Shown here piece by piece: positions 14,718 to 23,483 of a stretch of DNA of 35,416 nucleotides. This DNA comes from SG8-4 sp964562575 (GTDB lineage Bacteria; Planctomycetota; Phycisphaerae; Sedimentisphaerales; Anaerobacaceae), in the NCBI GenBank assembly GCA_964562575.1, contig CAZLTY010000011.1:1-35416 (forward strand). The letters are read 5' to 3'. The notes beneath the pieces are model-generated. The model was not told the origin of the DNA, searched no databases, and saw nothing but the letters and a program-made list of their open reading frames with translations. How positions within the stretch are numbered: position 1 is the stretch's first letter; each line of letters starts with the position of its first letter. The position numbers and the translations under genes are program-made.

Positions 14718-16667
14718 ATGGCTAAGATCATTGGAATAGATTTGGGAACGACAAATTCGGTGGTTGCCGTGATGGAAGGCTCGGCGCCGAAGGTCCTTAT
14801 AAATTCATCGGGCTCGCGGCTGACCCCTTCGGTGGTTGGTTTCACCGATAAGGGCGAAAGGCTTGTGGGCCAGATTGCACGCCATCAGCAGGTCACAAAC
14901 CCTGAGAACACGGTGTTTTCCATAAAGCGTTTTATGGGCCGACGCCACCATGAAGTTTCGTCGGAAGAGAAGATCGTCCCTTATGGGATTACCGGGGCCG
15001 CCGAGGAGCTGGTGAAGGTTGACGTCCGGGGCAAGGAATATACGCCGCCCGAGATTTCGGCGATGATTCTCCAGGATTTGAAGAAAACCGCCGAGGATTA
15101 TCTGTGTGAGAAAGTGACCAGCGCGGTCATTACCGTCCCGGCTTACTTCAACGATTCACAGCGCCAAGCCACCAAAGATGCGGGCAAGATCGCCGGGCTC
15201 GAGGTCGAGCGCATTATCAACGAGCCTACCGCTGCGGCACTGGCGTACGGACTGGAGAAGAAAAAGAACGAAAAGGTCGCCGTCTTCGACTTCGGTGGCG
15301 GAACATTCGACGTTTCGATCCTCGATATCGGCGACAACGTCTTCGAGGTTCTAAGTACAAACGGCGACACGCATCTGGGTGGTGACGATCTGGATGCGGT
15401 ACTCATAAACTTCCTAGCCGATGAGTTCAAGAAGACCGAAGGCATCGATCTGCGAGACGATCCGATGGCACATCAGAGGCTCAAGGAAGCAGCCGAAAAG
15501 GCCAAGTGCGAGTTGAGTTCGCAGCTTGAGAGCACGGTCAATCTGCCGTTTGTCACCGCCGACGCCTCGGGTCCGAAGCACCTGCAAATTACCATCAGCC
15601 GCAGCAAGTTCGAGTCGCTCATCGAGCCCATTCTGGAACGGTTGAAAGACCCCTGCCGTGCAGCATTGGCCGATTCGAAACTTCCCACGGGCGAAATCGC
15701 CGAGATATTGCTCGTCGGCGGCTCGACAAGGATTCCGAAGGTCCAGGACATTGTCAAGGACATCTTCGGCAAAGAGCCGAACAAGAGCATCAATCCCGAC
15801 GAGGTCGTGGCGCTGGGCGCGGCAATTCAGGGAGCCATCCTTGCTGGCGATGCCGGCGTAAAGGATATTCTGCTGCTTGACGTCACGCCGCTTTCACTGG
15901 GCGTCGAGACCCTTGGTGGGGTGATGACAAGGCTGGTCGAGCGCAACCTCACGATTCCGACGAGCAAGAAGGAAGTCTTCTCAACCGCCGCCGACGGCCA
16001 GACGACCGTTGACATCCACGTTCTACAGGGTGAGCGAGAATTCGCACGGGACAACCGCACGCTCGGCCGATTTCAGTTGGCCGACATTCCGCCGTCGCCG
16101 CGCGGCATCCCGCAGATCGAAGTGGCGTTTGACATCGATGCCAACGGCATTCTGAACGTCTCGGCCAAGGACCTCGGTACGGGCAAACAGCAATCAATCG
16201 AGATCAAGTCCAGTTCAGGGCTCAGCGAGGAGGAGGTGTCGAAGATGACCCATGAGGCCGAGTCACACGCTGAGGAAGACAAGAAGAAGAGAGAAGTTGT
16301 CGACCTGAAGAACCAGGCGGACCAGTTGATTTACTCGACAGAAAAGACGCTCAAAGAGCACGGTGAAAAAGTCTCCAGCGAGACACGGGGCAATATCGAA
16401 AGTGCGGTCAACAACCTTAAAGAAGTGATCAAAGGCGAAGACGCCGACGCGATAAAGAAGGCTATCGAAAATCTCGGAACCGCCGGCCAGGAATTGGGCA
16501 AGGTGCTTTATGAGGAGGCCGCCAAGAAGCAGGCAGCCTCGGCGGCCGCAGCCGGTCCGGGCGAGCAGGCGCCTCCTGCCGCCGGTGAGGATGAGACTCC
16601 GAAGAAACCGGCGGGCGATGTAATCGACGCCGAGTTCGAAGCCAAAGATAGCGGACAAGAAGATTGA
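14718..16667 (+). CDS. dnaK: Chaperone protein DnaK (Hsp70)
   Basis: 649 aa. An ATP-dependent chaperone that binds exposed hydrophobic segments of unfolded proteins in the cytoplasm. The N-terminal ATPase has the phosphate loops IGIDLGTTNSVVAV and VFDFGGGTFDVS, plus NEPTAAALAYG and LVGGSTRIP. The substrate-binding domain follows the linker DILLLDVTPLSLGVETLGG. The helical lid ends in an Ala/Gly/Pro-rich tail and DVIDAEFEA, the usual bacterial DnaK end. GAAAGGA 9 bases before the ATG is a good ribosome binding site. grpE and dnaJ are not adjacent. The perfect sigma-54 promoter at 14656-14671 suggests activator-controlled expression rather than the usual heat-shock sigma or HrcA control. Confidence 0.98.
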   Translation: MAKIIGIDLGTTNSVVAVMEGSAPKVLINSSGSRLTPSVVGFTDKGERLVGQIARHQQVTNPENTVFSIKRFMGRRHHEVSSEEKIVPYGITGAAEELVKVDVRGKEYTPPEISAMILQDLKKTAEDYLCEKVTSAVITVPAYFNDSQRQATKDAGKIAGLEVERIINEPTAAALAYGLEKKKNEKVAVFDFGGGTFDVSILDIGDNVFEVLSTNGDTHLGGDDLDAVLINFLADEFKKTEGIDLRDDPMAHQRLKEAAEKAKCELSSQLESTVNLPFVTADASGPKHLQITISRSKFESLIEPILERLKDPCRAALADSKLPTGEIAEILLVGGSTRIPKVQDIVKDIFGKEPNKSINPDEVVALGAAIQGAILAGDAGVKDILLLDVTPLSLGVETLGGVMTRLVERNLTIPTSKKEVFSTAADGQTTVDIHVLQGEREFARDNRTLGRFQLADIPPSPRGIPQIEVAFDIDANGILNVSAKDLGTGKQQSIEIKSSSGLSEEEVSKMTHEAESHAEEDKKKREVVDLKNQADQLIYSTEKTLKEHGEKVSSETRGNIESAVNNLKEVIKGEDADAIKKAIENLGTAGQELGKVLYEEAAKKQAASAAAAGPGEQAPPAAGEDETPKKPAGDVIDAEFEAKDSGQED

Positions 16668-16673
16668 GACAAT

Positions 16674-16697
16674 AAGAACCTAATGCTAACGGTTCTT
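16674..16697 (+). terminator. Weak hairpin after dnaK
   Basis: AAGAACC (16674-16680) and GGTTCTT (16691-16697) form a 7-bp stem just after the dnaK stop, without a T-run. A second GC-rich stem, GCCGG/CCGGC at 16802-16817, is followed by TTGTTT and looks more like a Rho-independent terminator. Both lie between convergent genes. Confidence 0.3.
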
Positions 16698-16841
16698 GAC
16701 TCGGCCACTCGCTCCCAGACAAGCGGGATGGAAAATAGCAAGTGCAAGAAAGCCGGAGTGCAGGTTGAAGATTTCGAGGCCCAGGAAGGTGCCCGACAAT
16801 CGCCGGCCTGTCCCGGCTTGTTTGCTAATACGTTGTCATTT

Positions 16842-18884
16842 TCACCGAGCCTCGAGGGGCTCACCAAGCGCATCCAACGGTTCTTTTACAATCAGCTTGT
16901 CTCCCAGCGTCGCGGCCAGATCGGGAAGGTCGTAGGTCGCCAATGCTCCATGCACGGCGTTTACCTGCTGATTGACGGAGCGGCCCAGCTCTATCACACT
17001 CGACCACGACGCCAGCGGACGTACCAGTTTAACCGAGGCGAAAAGATCGGGTTCCAGTGCCGCGGCGTGAAGCGCGGGTACGCCGAGGCTGCCCACTGCG
17101 ATCAACTCCACAGGCCCTGCCTGCTGCTGTTTCAGAAGGCGTGCACAGACCAGCACGTCTTCGGCCCGCATTCCGACGTAGGAGCGGCCGAGCAGGTAGG
17201 CCGTGAAGACATCTTTCCAGTCGGCTCCGGTCGTGCCGGTGAATTTCCTCTGTGTGGTCTGTTGCGTTTCCCCTGTGCCGCGCAGGTCCACCGCCACAAC
17301 GCGCCGGCCGGTTCGCATCAGTTTCTCTATTGCCCCGCCAGGTGCGGCGTCTGCACTCTTGCCCTCTTCGTGAACATACAAGACGGTTCGGTGGGGAGAT
17401 TCCTGCCTGGCCATGAACACCAACGCCGGCAGATAGATGCCGGCCTCCGGCATCAGGCCCGCCTTTCGGATCATGCAGCCCTTTCGCTCGATGACGTCGA
17501 GTTCCCTGACCTCTGGTTCCGGCAGTTCTGCGAGCTTGCGTATGCCGGCGATGCGGCGCACCCGGCCCAGCAACTCGGTGGGGTTTTTCGTTGTCCACAA
17601 CTTCTTGCGGCGACCGGCCAGGTTCTTCTCATAGTCTCGGTTCAGGTCATATGTTGACCGTGCGCCGTCCAGTAGCATTACCTGACCGTCCGGTGTACAC
17701 TGGATTTCCTTTTCGCTGAGCAACTCAATGGGCGGTTCGGTGATCGGTTCGTCCTTGTCCAGCAGCCAGCGCATCATCCAGCGTGTCGTGGCTTCGCGAA
17801 GGGGCTTATGATAGTTGTGCTCGCCGTCGTGCTCGATCAAATCGACGCGCTCGGCATATCCCATTCGGCTGTAAAGACGTTTGGCGTATCGCAGCGTTGT
17901 CCATGTGCCGGATATGTCGAAAAAGTCGCCGGTCGCCGCGCAGATCAGTGTCGGCTTTGGCGCTCGCATCATAACATAATCGGCGTGGTCCATGCCGAAG
18001 GCAAGCTGGCCGAAGATGTTCTGCTCGGCGTCCTGCGGGCCGATCGTGGCAAAGAGTCTCTCGAAGTTTGTCAGGTAGCATGCAGGGGCGGCGACTTTGA
18101 CACGCTCGTCCAGCGCCATCAGATACGACGTCTGTGTACCTCCGCCGCTTAGACCAGCACAACCTATCCGGGTCGGGTCCACCTCGGGCCGCGATTGGAG
18201 ATAGTCGATGGCTCGCATCCCGTCCCATATCTCGAATCGTGCCGTATTTCGGCCCAGCAGCATGCTGCCGACCCCGAGTGTGGTGTGGGCTTTGGTGCCC
18301 GAGAGCGCAGGCCACTGCGAAAGCATCTGGCCTCGCTCGCCCTGATCTATCGGGTCGAAGACGAGAGCCACCATCCCGTTGAGCGCCAGAAGGGCCCCCA
18401 CGCTCTGGTAGATCTCGCGGGCCTTGGCGGTGAACGAGTGACCCACCGGCTCGATCACGCCCGGATAAGGCGGCTTGAAACGGCCCGGATCGGGCACAAA
18501 CAGAGCGCCCGTGACGTAGTGCTTCGGCTGGCTCTCGAAGATGATCTTCTCCACCTTGTATCCATCACGGGCAATCACGCCTGTCACCTGAGGATTCAGC
18601 GGCGTTCGTTCGGGCAGACCGCCGATTGCCTCGATAAATTTCCTGCGCAGACGCTCTTGATATTCAGCGATCTGCTCGGGCGTCTTTCGCTGCTCGTATT
18701 GCTCTTGCCAATCCTCGAACTGAGCCCGGGTGAGCCCGCGCAGGTAGTGGCCCATCATCTCGGCCGGCTTGACGCCATCGACAGTCTCAGGCAAGACACG
18801 CAGATCTTCTCCGGCCAGTCCCCCAGCACCGAACACAAGGAGCAAACACAGAACCACGGCAACCATTCTCTTGTTCATATTCAA
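16842..18884 (-). CDS. Secreted alpha/beta hydrolase, acetyl-xylan-esterase-like
   Basis: 680 aa. The ATG at 18884 has GTGGAGG 6 bases upstream and a signal peptide (VAVVLCLLLVFGAGGLAG). The first ~380 residues form an alpha/beta hydrolase of the acetyl xylan esterase (AXE1)/dienelactone hydrolase group. The nucleophile Ser sits in GCAGLSGGGTQTSYL, a likely acid in GDFFDISG and a likely His in EHNYHKP. The C-terminal ~250 residues look like a second, diverged hydrolase-like domain (RRVVAVDLRGTGE, VELIAVGSLGVPALHAA) lacking an obvious catalytic triad. It probably de-esterifies plant or algal polysaccharide after export, though the substrate is not known. It begins 12 bp after the mnmE stop and so probably rides on that operon. 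Confidence 0.82.
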   Translation of the reverse strand: MNMNKRMVAVVLCLLLVFGAGGLAGEDLRVLPETVDGVKPAEMMGHYLRGLTRAQFEDWQEQYEQRKTPEQIAEYQERLRRKFIEAIGGLPERTPLNPQVTGVIARDGYKVEKIIFESQPKHYVTGALFVPDPGRFKPPYPGVIEPVGHSFTAKAREIYQSVGALLALNGMVALVFDPIDQGERGQMLSQWPALSGTKAHTTLGVGSMLLGRNTARFEIWDGMRAIDYLQSRPEVDPTRIGCAGLSGGGTQTSYLMALDERVKVAAPACYLTNFERLFATIGPQDAEQNIFGQLAFGMDHADYVMMRAPKPTLICAATGDFFDISGTWTTLRYAKRLYSRMGYAERVDLIEHDGEHNYHKPLREATTRWMMRWLLDKDEPITEPPIELLSEKEIQCTPDGQVMLLDGARSTYDLNRDYEKNLAGRRKKLWTTKNPTELLGRVRRIAGIRKLAELPEPEVRELDVIERKGCMIRKAGLMPEAGIYLPALVFMARQESPHRTVLYVHEEGKSADAAPGGAIEKLMRTGRRVVAVDLRGTGETQQTTQRKFTGTTGADWKDVFTAYLLGRSYVGMRAEDVLVCARLLKQQQAGPVELIAVGSLGVPALHAAALEPDLFASVKLVRPLASWSSVIELGRSVNQQVNAVHGALATYDLPDLAATLGDKLIVKEPLDALGEPLEAR

Positions 18885-18896
18885 CCTCCACGAAAT

Positions 18897-20309
18897 CTAT
18901 TTTCCTATGCAGAATCGACTGAAAATCTGCTCCAATATCTGCTCGTCGACGCCTGCCGGGCTGCCTGCCGCCGATTCGATGTCGCAGAGAGCCCTGTGTG
19001 CGGCTCGCAGCAACATTGCAGCGACTTCATCGTTGCCCGCTTTCAATTCGTCGATGGATATGCCGACGTTTTCAATTGCCTCGGAGACAGCCCTTTTGTG
19101 GCGAGCCGTGAGGGCGACCGCGCTTGCGCGCGGAACGTCGAATTCTTTGAGAAGCTCCTTGTCGATCGTAGCTTGGAGCTGTTCTATTGCGGTGCCGCTC
19201 TGTGAAGATATGGGCATGAACTCTTCGCCAAACAAATTATTCAACCTGGCGAGACGATCAGATGAAACCTCTTCGCCAAGCAAATCGCATTTTGTTGCGA
19301 CAGGCACAAGGACCTTCGGCTCTATGAGTTTTCGGATTGCCAGATCCACATCCCACTCAGGTTTTGATATATCGGCGCAGAAGATTACCACGTCGCTGTT
19401 TCGCAGTGCTTCGACAGCCGCTTCTTGTGCCAATTCGTCGAGAATGTTCTCGGCGTCTGTCAGCAGTCCGGCACAGTCGAACAACACGCACTGACAATGT
19501 GCCAAGGTCAGGAGGCCGGTAAGGACATCTCTTGTAGTCTTGTGCTTCGACGAGACGATGCTTCTTTCCTTGCCGAGCAATTTGTTTAGCAGGCTGCTCT
19601 TGCCTGCATTGGGCGCTCCGGCAATTCCCACCGCCGGCATCTCGATCAGCGATTCACAACTGATGCTGCCGGTGAGCAACTGTTTGAGCTGGTCCTTGAT
19701 TTCGGCGAGCCTCTTGACTGCCTCAGGGCGGGAAATGAACTCGATATCCTCACCGCTGAAGTCCAATCCGGCTTCGATCAGGCTGAGGCAATCGGTCAGG
19801 TTCTCACGCAAACTCGCTGTAGTCTCAGCCAATCGTCCGGCCAACAATTTCTCCGCGGCGGCTAGTTGGTATTTGTTGGAGCTGACAATGATCTCGTTAA
19901 CAGCCTCGGCCTGGGCCAGGTCGATCTTGCTGTTCAGGTATGCCCTTGCGGTGAACTCGCCCGGCTCGGCCGTTCGAATCCCGGCGCACATTGACAATAG
20001 ATTGCCGACCACAGCTTCGGTGACTGCGCGATTTGTATAGATGTGAATTTCCGCGACGTCGTCGCCTGTGTAGGAATGTGGAGCCCGAAAGAGATACAGC
20101 TTTGCGTCGATTTCAAGTTCATCGTCAAGAGCCAAACGGCCGGACAGCAGTCTGGGGCACGCCGGGCCATCGGGGATTGGCGATTCGATCGGCGGGCGAA
20201 AGCCCATCTGGCAGATATCGAATGTTTCGGGGCCGGTTATGCGAACGATCACCCTTCTATCTGAGGTTGGAGAACTGACAGCTACGATGGTGTCACTTAG
20301 TATGTACAT
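18897..20309 (-). CDS. mnmE: tRNA modification GTPase MnmE
   Basis: 470 aa, normal for MnmE (TrmE). With MnmG it installs the carboxymethylaminomethyl group on U34 of certain tRNAs. The N-terminal tetrahydrofolate-binding domain starts DTIVAVSSP. The G domain sits within the helical domain: the P-loop GAPNAGKS, the TTRD switch segment, DCAG as the G3 element and TKCD as G4. The protein ends FCIGK, keeping the catalytic Cys in the C(I/L)GK tail. The ATG at 20309 has no Shine-Dalgarno because the upstream gap is filled by a heptamer repeat array. yidC lies 72 bp upstream, a widely conserved neighbourhood; mnmG is not in the window. Confidence 0.96.
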   Translation of the reverse strand: MYILSDTIVAVSSPTSDRRVIVRITGPETFDICQMGFRPPIESPIPDGPACPRLLSGRLALDDELEIDAKLYLFRAPHSYTGDDVAEIHIYTNRAVTEAVVGNLLSMCAGIRTAEPGEFTARAYLNSKIDLAQAEAVNEIIVSSNKYQLAAAEKLLAGRLAETTASLRENLTDCLSLIEAGLDFSGEDIEFISRPEAVKRLAEIKDQLKQLLTGSISCESLIEMPAVGIAGAPNAGKSSLLNKLLGKERSIVSSKHKTTRDVLTGLLTLAHCQCVLFDCAGLLTDAENILDELAQEAAVEALRNSDVVIFCADISKPEWDVDLAIRKLIEPKVLVPVATKCDLLGEEVSSDRLARLNNLFGEEFMPISSQSGTAIEQLQATIDKELLKEFDVPRASAVALTARHKRAVSEAIENVGISIDELKAGNDEVAAMLLRAAHRALCDIESAAGSPAGVDEQILEQIFSRFCIGK

Positions 20310-20385
20310 TAGCGTACAGGGTACAGCGCACAGCGTTTAGTGACCGGTAGACGCTATCCGCTAAACGCTGTACGCCACACGCTAG
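20309..20385. repeat. Heptamer array with mirror orientation filling the yidC-mnmE gap
   Basis: On the plus strand five 7-bp units of the NNYAGCG type (TTAGCG, TACAGGG, TACAGCG, CACAGCG, TTTAGTG) run from 20309 to 20342. After the spacer ACCGGTAG come five units of the complementary type (ACGCTAT, CCGCTAA, ACGCTGT, ACGCCAC, ACGCTAG; 20351-20385). The halves can pair into a long imperfect hairpin. The last unit contains the yidC stop codon and the first abuts the mnmE start codon. Confidence 0.7.
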
Positions 20386-22328
20386 GTTTTATAAAACGGC
20401 TTGGGTTTCTTCTTCTTTACCTTTCCGCCGGTTTTGCTTGTCGCGGCGACCATGCCTTTTGACTCGGCTTGTTCCTTCTCGCGAATGTGTTTGCGAATTA
20501 CGTACTGCTCGAAGACGCCTGCAAAGGTACTCGACATAATGTACATATTGACGCCCGACGGCGCCTTGTACAGCATTAGCGGGAATAACAACGGCATCAT
20601 GATCTTCATCATCTTCTGCTGCTGAGCCATCTGCGGATTCGTAGAGGCATTCGCCGGTGCCGGCATCAGTTTCTGTTGCAGATAAAACGCCACGCCCATC
20701 ATGAGCGGCAGCAGATTGAACGAATCCAGTTTGCCGAACAGCGGCAGAGTGAACGCGGGGAATCTAAACAGGGCGTCCGGCATGGAAAGGTCGGTAATCC
20801 AGAACGGCAGAAACGCCGCACCTCGCAGATCTATACTGGCATACACTGCGCTCCACAAGGCGATCCAAATAGGCATCTGCACCATCATCGGGAGAAATCC
20901 CATAATGGGCGAAGCACCCTGCTCTCTGTAGAGCGCCATCATCTGCTTGTTCATCTCGGTCTTGTTGTTGGCGTATTTCTTCTTTATCTCTTCGGCCTTA
21001 GGTGCCAACTGGCTCATCTTGCTCATCGAGACCTGGCTCTTCTTGGTGATAGGATGCATGCACAGCCGCATGAAAAGGACCAAGATGATGATGACGATAC
21101 CGTAGTTGCCGATGAGGCCGTACATGCCTTTCATCAGCGCCAGTATCCCAAAGGCCAGGGGCTTGATAATCTTCGCGGGGCAGCAGCAGCCCATGAAATC
21201 TATCGTATGAGAAAATCCCAGCTTGCTGTACTGCTCGTTCTTATCGAAAAGGCTTTTGTCCTTGGGTCCGAGATACATCTGGAACTTGTATGTCCTTGAA
21301 CTGTCCGCCTGTCCGGTCGCGGCAAGAGTGCTCGGTGCGATTGCCAAATCCATTCCCAGCGTTTCATCCCCGCTGTCGGCTCTGGGGTCTCCGTCAGGAT
21401 TGTAAAACCGGCCTGTCTTATACGAGAGCCAGTTCCTGTTTTCGTCTGTAATCGGCACGACTATCGCGGCGAAATACTTGTTGACGGCGGCAACCCAGAG
21501 GAACTTACCACCCGGACTTTCGAAAGGCTTGCCTTTGGTGAGGGCCTTGACGTCGAGGCTTGTACTGACAATCTCGTTATTCGAATTCCTGAAACCGGCC
21601 ACGATTTTTCTCATGTTGTCGGCTCTGATGGCTTCTCTGCCCAGTCCGCCCGGTCCGGCCATGTCGAAACGCACTTTTTGCTCGATGCCACCAAGATTCT
21701 CGACGGTGAGATCGCAATCCATAAGATAGCTTTCTGGGTTGATTCTGTAAGTCTTGGTCAGCTTTATGACTGCCTCGCCGGTGTCTCGACGTTTGAGGAT
21801 CGCCTCGAAATGTGCGGTATCAATCCTTTTGTCAGTGTCGGTGCTCTTCCAATGGAGTTTATTCAGTGGCAGTTGCCGCCCTTGCTCGACGAACACAAAA
21901 CTCCTGTTTGCCATTGCAAGAATCTCGCCGCCCATGCTGCCCGGGATGGGCGAGATTATCGCCAGCGGTTGCGGGTTATCGCGGTCCCGGTCGTCGAATC
22001 CGCTGAAGGTGGCTGTTCTGATTGCTGCTCCCTGCGAGTCCAGTTCCAACTGGTATTTGTAACCACTCTTGGGATCTACCGAGCCGAGCGTGATGGTTTT
22101 GGCCGGTGCGTCATCGGCGCCGAAAGCGATACTCTGGGCAGCCTGCAGTTGGGCGTCATCGGAAGCCGATGCGATTGTCGCCTCGGGTGTTTCGCCGGCC
22201 GTAGCGTTTTGAAGGAGGATGAAATCCTGTCCGCCCTGTAGCGATCTGTCAAAAAGCCCCGATGCGGCGACGAGCCAGCCGCAAAACAGAACATAAACCG
22301 CCACAACCAGAATTAAGGCAATTCTCAT
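20382..22328 (-). CDS. yidC: Membrane protein insertase YidC
   Basis: 648 aa. It inserts and folds inner-membrane proteins, alone or with SecYEG. It is the long Gram-negative form: an N-terminal membrane anchor (residues ~2-24), a large periplasmic beta domain (~60-370), then the conserved insertase core. Core helices are seen at YGLIGNYGIVIIILVLFMRL, PIWIALWSAVYAS, LLPLMMGVAFYLQQ and LLFPLMLYKAPSGVNMYIM. The positively charged segment after the first core helix (HPITKKSQVSMSKM) and a Lys-rich tail (KKKKPKPF) are typical; the tail may contact ribosomes. The gene starts 18 bp after the phosphoesterase stop. Its stop codon lies inside the heptamer repeat array before mnmE. Confidence 0.96.
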   Translation of the reverse strand: MRIALILVVAVYVLFCGWLVAASGLFDRSLQGGQDFILLQNATAGETPEATIASASDDAQLQAAQSIAFGADDAPAKTITLGSVDPKSGYKYQLELDSQGAAIRTATFSGFDDRDRDNPQPLAIISPIPGSMGGEILAMANRSFVFVEQGRQLPLNKLHWKSTDTDKRIDTAHFEAILKRRDTGEAVIKLTKTYRINPESYLMDCDLTVENLGGIEQKVRFDMAGPGGLGREAIRADNMRKIVAGFRNSNNEIVSTSLDVKALTKGKPFESPGGKFLWVAAVNKYFAAIVVPITDENRNWLSYKTGRFYNPDGDPRADSGDETLGMDLAIAPSTLAATGQADSSRTYKFQMYLGPKDKSLFDKNEQYSKLGFSHTIDFMGCCCPAKIIKPLAFGILALMKGMYGLIGNYGIVIIILVLFMRLCMHPITKKSQVSMSKMSQLAPKAEEIKKKYANNKTEMNKQMMALYREQGASPIMGFLPMMVQMPIWIALWSAVYASIDLRGAAFLPFWITDLSMPDALFRFPAFTLPLFGKLDSFNLLPLMMGVAFYLQQKLMPAPANASTNPQMAQQQKMMKIMMPLLFPLMLYKAPSGVNMYIMSSTFAGVFEQYVIRKHIREKEQAESKGMVAATSKTGGKVKKKKPKPFYKT

Positions 22329-22346
22329 AATTTTGTGTCTCGTGTA

Positions 22347-23123
22347 CTATCTTCCGCTTTGCAGGCGTTCGGCGTGGAAGTTGTCCAACTGATCGATTGC
22401 CTTTATCTTCTTCATCGTACTCTTGAAATCGTATTCGAGCCGCACGAAATGGACCTCGTTCTCGGTCGCGTAGACATAGCTTGCCCGGTTGTCCCTGTCT
22501 CTCGGCTGGCCGACTGAACCGATGTTGATAATCGCCTTTTCTCCCTCGATAATCGGGTAGACGTCGCCAAGCTCGGCGGGCAGATAGAAATCGGGCTCAT
22601 CGAGAAATACGCCCGGCATGTGCGTGTGGCCGACAAAGCAGATATGTTGTATCCGCTCGAACAACAGGCGAACCTTCAGCGGATTGGTGTAGACGTCGTC
22701 GGGAAAAATGTACTCGTTGATCGGCCTTCTGGGCGAGGCGTGAACAAAATCTATTGTTGCCGGGGTGTTGCCCAGCTTGCTCTTGAGTGTCCGTCTCATG
22801 GGCAACTCGCCCAGGAAACTCCATCGCCTGTTGCGGTGCTTTTCTTCTTTCTCGGTCTCCAGAACCTCCCGGCTCCAGAAACTCGCCTGCTCGGCGCCGT
22901 AGTTGAAATTCGTCGGCTCGTAGAAGACCGCATAGTCATGATTGCCCAGAATGCACCATTTGCTCTTGTCGATGATCAGATCGAGACATTTCTTGGGGTC
23001 AGGTCCGTAGCCGACCACATCGCCCAGACAGTAAATCGTTTTTATGCCCCGTTTCTCAACGTCGGCCAAAACCGTGCTCAAGGCCTCAATATTCGAATGT
23101 ATATCGCTTACAACCGCAAACAT
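22347..23123 (-). CDS. Calcineurin-like metallophosphoesterase
   Basis: 258 aa. The dimetal site motifs are all present: D7-x-H9 (SDIHSN), G34-D35 (LGDVVGYGP), G60-NHD (61-63), a later HASP histidine and GHTH near residue 160. The overall pattern resembles the small YfcE/MJ0936-type phosphodiesterases of the Metallophos_2 family. Which phosphodiester it cleaves cannot be told. The ATG at 23123 has AAAGGG about 6 bases upstream. It is the first gene of the minus-strand run phosphoesterase-yidC-mnmE-esterase, 18 bp before yidC, and is divergent from lptB. Confidence 0.9.
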   Translation of the reverse strand: MFAVVSDIHSNIEALSTVLADVEKRGIKTIYCLGDVVGYGPDPKKCLDLIIDKSKWCILGNHDYAVFYEPTNFNYGAEQASFWSREVLETEKEEKHRNRRWSFLGELPMRRTLKSKLGNTPATIDFVHASPRRPINEYIFPDDVYTNPLKVRLLFERIQHICFVGHTHMPGVFLDEPDFYLPAELGDVYPIIEGEKAIINIGSVGQPRDRDNRASYVYATENEVHFVRLEYDFKSTMKKIKAIDQLDNFHAERLQSGR

Positions 23124-23242
23124 GCACGCCCTTTGTCAAACATGAATGAATCTATCAATACAAGAGACAAGTTAATAGCAGAAATTCGGCACAAAAGCCA
23201 GAACATTTATCAGCTTTTCCTGCACCCGGCCTAATGCTCGAC

Positions 23243-23406
23243 TAGGAGTCTGTCGGAGAATTCCGTCGTCGGCCCGAGAGCGAGCCGTTTTTTCGACTGG
23301 CAAAGACGACGAAGCAGGCGATATCGGTTTTATCGTCGATGCAGCCGGATACAGCCAGGCGGAAAAAGGGCCGCTCGAAGCCAGATCGAGTTCTCCGACA
23401 GGCTCC
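23243..23406. mobile_element. MITE-like element, copy 2 (inverted relative to copy 1)
   Basis: The ends GGAGTCTGTCGGAGAATTC (23245-23263) and GAGTTCTCCGACAGGCTCC (23388-23406) are inverted repeats with 2 mismatches in 19. Bases 23243-23244 are TA on the left, but the right flank is TC, so one TA has decayed. The interior matches copy 1 in reverse orientation, for example the shared ATCGTCGATGCAGCCGGAT. It is non-coding. Confidence 0.8.
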
Positions 23407-23423
23407 TCGATGCGGTTATTTGT

Positions 23424-23451
23424 TTGCCCTCGGGGCGGGTGCTGTTATAAT
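23424..23451 (+). promoter_or_regulatory. Candidate sigma-70 promoter for lptB
   Basis: TTGCCC (23424-23429), a 16-bp spacer and a perfect TATAAT (23446-23451), 33 bp before the lptB ATG. It begins 18 bases after the right end of the second MITE-like element, mirroring the arrangement in front of mcsA. Confidence 0.55.
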
Positions 23452-23483
23452 GCCTCAGACGATTGACTTGATGAGACAAAACG

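Noticed and set aside
16683..17657. 324-codon plus-strand ORF
   Set aside because: It runs antisense to the esterase gene, has no protein family features, and reflects codon bias on the other strand.
23142..23234. 30-codon frame beginning MNESINTRDKLIAEIRHK
   Set aside because: It has plausible composition but no Shine-Dalgarno, and it overlaps the leader of the divergent phosphoesterase gene; too weak to call.
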